Of a DNA stretch of 64,000 bases, positions 59,118 through 64,000 are shown one piece after another (the first letter of the stretch is position 1; the number at the start of each line of letters is the position of its first letter). The DNA lies in contig JAHBTU010000004.1 in NCBI GenBank assembly GCA_019638455.1, forward strand, positions 1 to 64,000, read 5' to 3'. The translations under genes and the position numbers were made by a program. The notes under the pieces were generated by a model. That model was not told the origin of the DNA, searched no databases, and was given only the letters and a program-made list of their open reading frames with translations. This DNA is from Saprospiraceae bacterium. GTDB lineage: Bacteria > Bacteroidota > Bacteroidia > Chitinophagales > Saprospiraceae.

Positions 59118-60695
59118 TCACTCCTTCACCACTCGCCTTGTTATTTTTTGGTTGTTGGTCATTATTTCAAGGTGGTAAATACCGCTTGGCAGCTCGTGCA
59201 GGTCGAGCATGCTGCCTCTCCAAGGGTCTTTGCGGAGCACCACCCGGCCCGTGAAATCGGTCACGATGACCGAACGCTCGTCACTACCGCCCAGCCCTTT
59301 CACGAACACGGGGCCATTCGTCGGGTTGGGATACACGCTTAGCTCTTGCTGGCCTCGCACGGTCACGCCCACGATGTTGGAGTATTCATATTGGCCGTCA
59401 AAATCCACCTGTTTCAGGCGGTAGTAGTTTGGGCCGGGAGAGGGTTGGGTGTGTCGAAAGGAGTAGTCTTGGAGGGTATTGGAGTTGCCTTGGCCACTCA
59501 CTTTGCCGATGGTGCTGAATGTTTCCGTGCCTTGCGAGCTGTGTTCTATCTCAAACCACGCATTGTCTTTTTCGATGGCGGTCTGCCAGTTGAGCACGAC
59601 GTCGCCCTGCTCCATTTTGCCGCGAAAATAGGTCAACTCGACGGGCAACAGGCCGCAAGCGATTTCCACTTGCATGATGCTGTTGCAGCCAGTAGCATTT
59701 CCGGTGATGGTGGCGGGGTCGCCATCGTCGAGGTGAGCGCAGACGGCAGCGGCCTCGCACTGGCTCAGCGAACTATTGCCGGTAATGGTGAGGGTGCCGC
59801 CAATGGTGAAGGGGTTGGTCAGCCCTGCCAAAGAGGTAAGTACATCGTTGTCGGTGATTTGCAGGTTGCCCGCGACCGATGTAAGGCTGCCAAAATCATC
59901 TATGTTGAGCAGGTTGGGGAGGCCGGAGATGACCATTTTGTTGGTGCTGGCAGAGCCGACCGTGGTCAAGTTGCCGAAAGCGTTGAGGGTCTGGAGGGAG
60001 TTGTTGTACTCTATTTCAAGGTTGTTGTTGACGCTGGTTAGGTTGGCAAACCCGTTGAGGGTGGTCATTGCGTTGTTGTCGCCGATATACAGGAAGCCAG
60101 GGCCGGAAGGCCCGGCCACCACTTGCGTCAAGCTGTTGAGGCCATTGATAGCGGTGAGGCTGTTGTTGTTTACGATTATCAAAAAACCACCGACAGAAGT
60201 GAGGCTGGACAGGCCGCTCAGGTCTGTTAGACTCGGATTGCCATCTATGTAAAGATAGCTGTTCAAGGTAGGGAAAGGCCCGATGCCATTGAGCGAGGTG
60301 AGGTTTTGGTTGCCTTCCACATGAAACCAGCCCTGTATGAAGCTTACATTGTCCAATCCCGTGAGGTCGGTGAGCGCATCGTTGTTTTCGATGGTCAGTT
60401 CAAGACCGATGGAGGTTAGGTTCGACAGGCCGTTCAGGTTTGTCAGGCCGGGGTTGTTGCGGATGAAGATGCTGTTCGTGGTGGTCTGCAAATTGCTCAG
60501 CGCATCAATGTTGGTGATGTCTGAAGCACCCGAGTCGACACCGATGGTCATGCCAACAGTCAGGTTGATGCAATCGCTTGGAAAAGCGTCCACCGCAGCC
60601 TGATTTGGAAGGGAAAAGGGGGCCGAGGGGCAGCCTTGCGAAAAGGCAAGGCAAGTGCCAAGCATCAGCCAAAACAGTGTAACCAGTTTTTTCAT
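59118..60695 (-). CDS. L-domain-like repeat surface protein with T9SS sorting domain, paralogue 2
   Basis: The 525-aa product starts at the ATG at 60695 (MKKLVTLFWLMLGTCLAFSQ). The open frame extends upstream to 60845, but that adds a non-signal leader overlapping the spacer. The repeat domain is L-domain-like (LTNLNGLSNLTSIGLELTIENNDALTDLTGLDNVSFIQGWFHVEGNQNLTSLNGIGPFPTLNSYLYIDGNPSLTDLSGL). The PVELTYFRGKMEQGDVVLNWQTAIEKDNAWFEIEHSSQGTETFSTIGKVSGQGNS spacer is close to paralogue 3. The T9SS C-terminus is VYPNPTNGPVFVKGLGGSDERSVIVTDFTGRVVLRKD...GIYHLEIMTNNQKITRRVVKE. Paralogues 2 and 3 are the closest pair. The 65-base gap to paralogue 3 suggests co-transcription. Confidence 0.91.
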   Translation of the reverse strand: MKKLVTLFWLMLGTCLAFSQGCPSAPFSLPNQAAVDAFPSDCINLTVGMTIGVDSGASDITNIDALSNLQTTTNSIFIRNNPGLTNLNGLSNLTSIGLELTIENNDALTDLTGLDNVSFIQGWFHVEGNQNLTSLNGIGPFPTLNSYLYIDGNPSLTDLSGLSSLTSVGGFLIIVNNNSLTAINGLNSLTQVVAGPSGPGFLYIGDNNAMTTLNGFANLTSVNNNLEIEYNNSLQTLNAFGNLTTVGSASTNKMVISGLPNLLNIDDFGSLTSVAGNLQITDNDVLTSLAGLTNPFTIGGTLTITGNSSLSQCEAAAVCAHLDDGDPATITGNATGCNSIMQVEIACGLLPVELTYFRGKMEQGDVVLNWQTAIEKDNAWFEIEHSSQGTETFSTIGKVSGQGNSNTLQDYSFRHTQPSPGPNYYRLKQVDFDGQYEYSNIVGVTVRGQQELSVYPNPTNGPVFVKGLGGSDERSVIVTDFTGRVVLRKDPWRGSMLDLHELPSGIYHLEIMTNNQKITRRVVKE

Positions 60696-60845
60696 GTCGT
60701 TGGGACGATAACTTTTTGATTTCAAGATTGCATGATGCGTATCATGCTCATTGTGTGATGACCGAGGCGGGCGCAACATTCGTGTATCGCCCATTTCACA
60801 AAAAACAGGGCAAATGTACCCTATTTCTGTCAATATGCGGCTCAT

Positions 60846-62411
60846 TTATTCCACTACCACTCGCCTCACGGTCTTTTGGTGTTCTGTCTGGATTTCCACA
60901 AAATACACTCCCTGAGGCTGGCCGCTCAAATCAATAAGGTTGTTTTCAGTCAGGTTCACATTCAGAATGGGTCGGCCAGCGGCATCGCTCACCTGAGCGG
61001 TGCGGAAGCCATCGGGGTCGCCTTTCACCAATATGGGGCCGTGTGTGGGGTTGGGGTGGAGGCTAAGTTCGTCAGTGCCTTTCACGCACACCCGCACGAT
61101 GTCGGAGCAAGAGGATGTGCCGTTAAAATCCACTTGTTTGAGGCGGTAAAAATTTTCTCCCGGGGCGGGTTGTTGGTGCAAGTATTCGTAGTGGCTCACT
61201 GATGAGGTGGTGCCGTTGCCCGCCACCCGGCCAATGGGTAGAAAATCTTTGCTCTTTGCGGTGCTGTGTTCTATCTCGAAGTAGGCATCATCTTTTTCCG
61301 AGGCCGTCTGCCAAGAGAGCAGGATGCCCTGTGTTGTTTGCTTTGCGCCAAAATGCGTCAGTTCTACTGGGAGCAACAGGCAGGCATCCTCCACCGCATC
61401 AATGCTATGGCAGCCGGTAGCGTTGCCTACAATGGTGGCGGGCTTGTTGGCATCCAAGTGGTTGCAAATCGCCAATGCCTCGCACTCGCTCAGGCTGATG
61501 TTGTTTGTGATGGCCAATGTGCCCCCGATGCTGAAATCGCTGGAAAAATCGGTGAGCGAGCCTAACGAGCTGCATGTGCTGACAATAAAATTGTCGGCCA
61601 CCGTCAGCAGACTTGGAAAACCGCCTAAATTGGTGAGCGCGTTGTTGTTGTCGAGGTTCCATTGGCCGTCCACCGTGGAAAGGCCGTTGAAGCCGCTGAT
61701 GTCGGTCAATGAGGGGTTGTCGGTGATGCTGAAGTCGCCGTTCACGGTGTGCAGACCGTTCAGCCCGTTGATGGAAGAGAGCTGTGCGTTGCCGTCAATG
61801 CTGAGGTAGCTGCCTGTTTCGCTGACGAGGTTGAGGCCGCTGATGCTGGTCAGGCTGTTGTTGTGAGTGATGACCAAGAAGGCATTGAAATAGTCGGGGC
61901 CAATCTCCGTGATGTTGTCGAGTGCGCTGATGTCGGTGAGCAGGGGGTTGAAGCCGATGTAGAGGTAGCTGCCGAGGCTGGGTATCGGCCCCAAGCCATT
62001 GAGCGTGGTCAGCACGGCATTGCCGGAGATTAAAAAATGGCCGCCTATCCACGATAGATTTTCCAAGCCCGACAGATTGGGCAGCGCGTCGTTGTTGTTC
62101 AATTTGAATTCCACGCCGATACTGGTCAGGTTGTTCAGCCCGCTCAGCGAGCTTAGCATCGGATTGTCAATGATTTCGATGCTGTTGGAGGTGGTGTATA
62201 TGCCGCTCAGCCCGTCCAGATTCTCAATGTCGCTGCCCGAAATAAGCATTTTTACAGAGAGGTTGTGGCAATCCGGGTGGATGACGGGGAAGTTGTCCAC
62301 TTGTGCCTGGGAGCTGAGGGTGAAAAAGCCGTTGGGGCAGCCGGGGGGCTGGGCATTCAGGGAAAACGTTGCGACGAAGGCAAGGAACGGGGGGATAAAA
62401 AGTTGACGCAT
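60846..62411 (-). CDS. L-domain-like repeat surface protein with T9SS sorting domain, paralogue 1
   Basis: The 521-aa product starts MRQLFIPPFLAFVATFSLNAQPPGCPNGFFTLSSQAQVDNFPVIHPDC, a signal peptide. Its L-domain-like repeats (~30-330) include LSSLSGLNNLTSIGVEFKLNNNDALPNLSGLENLSWIGGHFLISGNAVLTTLNGLGPIPSLGSYLYIGFNPLLTDISAL. The spacer is PVELTHFGAKQTTQGILLSWQTASEKDDAYFEIEHSTAKSKDFLPIGRVAGNGTTSS and the T9SS end is SLHPNPTHGPILVKGDPDGFRTAQVSDAAGRPILNV...GVYFVEIQTEHQKTVRRVVVE. It is first in transcription order of the four; a hairpin carrying divergent -7-like elements lies upstream. All four probably decorate the cell surface. Confidence 0.9.
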   Translation of the reverse strand: MRQLFIPPFLAFVATFSLNAQPPGCPNGFFTLSSQAQVDNFPVIHPDCHNLSVKMLISGSDIENLDGLSGIYTTSNSIEIIDNPMLSSLSGLNNLTSIGVEFKLNNNDALPNLSGLENLSWIGGHFLISGNAVLTTLNGLGPIPSLGSYLYIGFNPLLTDISALDNITEIGPDYFNAFLVITHNNSLTSISGLNLVSETGSYLSIDGNAQLSSINGLNGLHTVNGDFSITDNPSLTDISGFNGLSTVDGQWNLDNNNALTNLGGFPSLLTVADNFIVSTCSSLGSLTDFSSDFSIGGTLAITNNISLSECEALAICNHLDANKPATIVGNATGCHSIDAVEDACLLLPVELTHFGAKQTTQGILLSWQTASEKDDAYFEIEHSTAKSKDFLPIGRVAGNGTTSSVSHYEYLHQQPAPGENFYRLKQVDFNGTSSCSDIVRVCVKGTDELSLHPNPTHGPILVKGDPDGFRTAQVSDAAGRPILNVNLTENNLIDLSGQPQGVYFVEIQTEHQKTVRRVVVE

Positions 62412-62466
62412 AAAAGCGATTGAAAGAAAGGTGCTAAGTGTGAAAAATGGTTATGAAAAAAAAATC

Positions 62467-62500
62467 GCCTTTTGGGCCGTTACATATAGCACCAAAAGGC
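62467..62500. repeat. 9-bp hairpin upstream of the paralogue array
   Basis: GCCTTTTGG (62467-62475) pairs with CCAAAAGGC (62492-62500) across a 16-nt loop. No ORF is inside. Confidence 0.55.
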
Positions 62501-62504
62501 AGGC

Positions 62505-62540
62505 CAAAAGTACCGCATCTTTGTTGACGCGGTACTTTTG
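62505..62540. promoter_or_regulatory. Symmetric hairpin with divergent -7-like elements
   Basis: AAAAGTACCGC (62506-62516) and GCGGTACTTTT (62529-62539) form an 11-bp stem. Each arm also reads as a TAnnTTTG-like element outward: TACTTTTG on the plus strand (62533-62540) towards the GH3-like gene, and TACTTTTG on the minus strand (62505-62512) towards the L-domain array. -33 elements are not clear. Confidence 0.5.
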
Positions 62541-62664
62541 TTAAAAATGAAATTTAACGCTCGTCTTGGGGATGTTCGGCTCCTACTGGCTGATGATATT
62601 GGACTCCAAGCCGCCGCCTGATGAAGAAGTCTTACTTTTGCTGCTTCCTAACTGCGTTTCAAAC

Positions 62665-64000
62665 ATGGGATTTCGCTCCGCCATCATTCGCCCGTTTGCC
62701 AACCACATCGCCCGCTCCATTGACCGGTGGTCTGCCGACGCGGTGGCGCGCCAAGAGAAGATTTTTCAACACCTTATCGCCCGCGCCACACAAACAGCCT
62801 TTGGGCGTGCTCATCGTTTTTCGGACATCAGGACTTATGAGGAGTTCAAACAAGCGGTGCCAGTGCGCGACTACGAGGATTTGAAACCCTACATCGAAAA
62901 AATAAAAGCGGGCGAAAAAGATGTGCTTTGGTCGGGGCGCCCTGCCTATTTCGCCAAAACAAGCGGCACCACTTCGGGCGTGAAATACATTCCAATGTCG
63001 AAGGAAAGCACGCCACTTCATTTCGGCACGGCGCGAAATGCCTCTTTCAACTATTTCGCCCGCACAGGCAACGGGCGCTGGCTCGACGGCAAAATGATTT
63101 TCCTCTCCGGCAGCCCCGAATTGGAAACAGTCGGCGACATCCCGACGGGGCGATTGAGCGGCATATCCAACCATCTGGTGCCCGGCTGGCTGCGTACCAA
63201 CCAACTGCCTTCATGGCAGACCAACTGCATCGAGGATTGGGAAGAAAAACTCGAGCGCATCGTGGACGAAACGGTGCACGCGGATATGCGCCTCATCTCC
63301 GGCATCCCCCCTTGGGTGCAGATGTACTACGAGCGATTGCTCGCCCGCACGGGTAAAAGCACCGTGAAAGAAATTTTTCCCAACTACTCGCTTTTCGTCT
63401 ATGGTGGGGTCAATTTCGAGCCTTATCGCGCCAAACTTGAAGCATTGGTGGGCGGCCCTGTGGACAGCGTGGAGACCTATCCGGCTTCGGAAGGCTTCAT
63501 CGCATTTCAGGATACCTTCGCTCATCGGGCGACTTCGGATGCTTCGGCACCGACGGGGTTGTTGCTCAACGCCGATGCGGGGATGTTCTTTGAATTTGTG
63601 CCTGCTGACGAGATTTTCAAAGAAAACCCGACTCGAATTTGGCTGAAAGACGTGGAAATTGGGAACAATTACGCGCTCGTCCTCAACACCAACGCCGGGC
63701 TTTGGGGCTACAACATCGGGGACACGGTGCAGTTCGTGAGCAAAGACCCCTATCGCATCATCGTCTCCGGGCGGGTCAAACATTTCATCTCGGCCTTTGG
63801 CGAACACGTCATCGGCAAAGAGGTGGAAGAGGCGCTGTTGCCAGTGGCCAACGCTGCTGACATCCGTATCGTCGAGTTCACTGTGGCGCCACAGGTCAAC
63901 CCACCTGAGGGCGGCCTGCCTTATCACGAATGGTTCGTCGAATTCGACAACCAGCCCGCCGACTTGGCTGCCTTCGCCGCTGACGTGGACCTCAGGATGC
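62665..64000 (+). CDS. GH3 auxin-responsive promoter family protein (partial, cut by the window end)
   Basis: The 445 visible residues from the ATG at 62665 match bacterial GH3-fold acyl-adenylate ligases, which join carboxylic acids to amino acids or other amines in plants; the bacterial role is unclear. The ATP motif I is KTSGTTSGVKYIPMS, followed by MIFLSGSPELE. The second motif is YPASEGF and the third is WGYNIGDTVQFV (YxxGD), with GRVKHFISAFGEHVIGKEVEEAL after it. The N-terminus (MGFRSAIIRPFANHIARSIDRWSADAVARQEKIFQHLIARATQTAFGR) is typical of the bacterial group. It runs off the window end without a stop. Confidence 0.93.
   Translation, partial: MGFRSAIIRPFANHIARSIDRWSADAVARQEKIFQHLIARATQTAFGRAHRFSDIRTYEEFKQAVPVRDYEDLKPYIEKIKAGEKDVLWSGRPAYFAKTSGTTSGVKYIPMSKESTPLHFGTARNASFNYFARTGNGRWLDGKMIFLSGSPELETVGDIPTGRLSGISNHLVPGWLRTNQLPSWQTNCIEDWEEKLERIVDETVHADMRLISGIPPWVQMYYERLLARTGKSTVKEIFPNYSLFVYGGVNFEPYRAKLEALVGGPVDSVETYPASEGFIAFQDTFAHRATSDASAPTGLLLNADAGMFFEFVPADEIFKENPTRIWLKDVEIGNNYALVLNTNAGLWGYNIGDTVQFVSKDPYRIIVSGRVKHFISAFGEHVIGKEVEEALLPVANAADIRIVEFTVAPQVNPPEGGLPYHEWFVEFDNQPADLAAFAADVDLRM

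Noticed and set aside
62659..63204. 181-aa minus-strand ORF at the GH3-like gene
   Set aside because: It is the reverse of the GH3 N-terminus, which carries clear family motifs in the forward frame.

Overview
The window looks like a chromosomal segment from a member of the Bacteroidota, most likely a free-living Saprospiria- or Chitinophagia-like bacterium. The evidence is a SusC/SusD pair, eight secreted proteins with a type IX secretion (T9SS) C-terminal sorting domain, -7 promoter elements of the form TAnnTTTG, a tRNA-Ala without an encoded CCA end, and intergenic DNA full of short palindromic repeats. No phage, plasmid, transposase or CRISPR array is visible.

Layout. 1-3.9 kb: an ECF sigma factor, a small unknown gene, a repeat-rich gap, an LpxH-like phosphoesterase and a NarL-type response regulator. 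3.9-8 kb: lipoyl synthase, a T9SS protein, a methyltransferase and two membrane proteins. 8.1-12.8 kb: a SusC/SusD operon closed by a strong terminator. 13-19.8 kb: Lon protease, RuvA, a lipoprotein, PRPP synthetase and a periplasmic rhodanese, separated by tandem and interspersed repeats. 20-22.3 kb: two nucleotide-sugar SDR enzymes (RfbB-like and UDP-xylose-synthase-like). 22.6-26.8 kb: a co-directional cluster of two small membrane or secreted proteins, a peptidoglycan-binding SxGC protein and a fervidolysin-like subtilase with no signal peptide. 26.9-37 kb: tRNA-Ala, an L,D-transpeptidase with a universal stress protein, a DUF4010 membrane protein, a choice-of-anchor-B T9SS protein, and a run of membrane and SRPBCC proteins. 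37.1-49.3 kb: a VIT1/CCC1-type transporter pseudogene with its core deleted, lipoproteins, an MFS transporter, an SDR, a CBS protein, a retropepsin-like protease, a triple AMPK-glycogen-binding protein, a 1.1-kb C-rich minisatellite, a triple-PDZ T9SS protein and TadA. 49.4-55.5 kb: a lamin-tail T9SS protein, an HlyD-like/VTC/DUF4956 operon (probable polyphosphate synthesis module) and a MacB/FtsX-type permease. 55.7-62.4 kb: four tandem paralogues encoding L-domain-like T9SS surface proteins. 62.7 kb to the end: the N-terminal part of a bacterial GH3-family protein.

The most unusual content is the surface-protein array, the polyphosphate module, the subtilase cluster, and the repeats: a ~102-bp element with ATACCTyG ends (four copies), a 172-bp element (three copies), several long inverted repeats, and a minisatellite whose middle third looks like a basecalling artefact. 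Functions rest on motifs read by eye. No database search was run.
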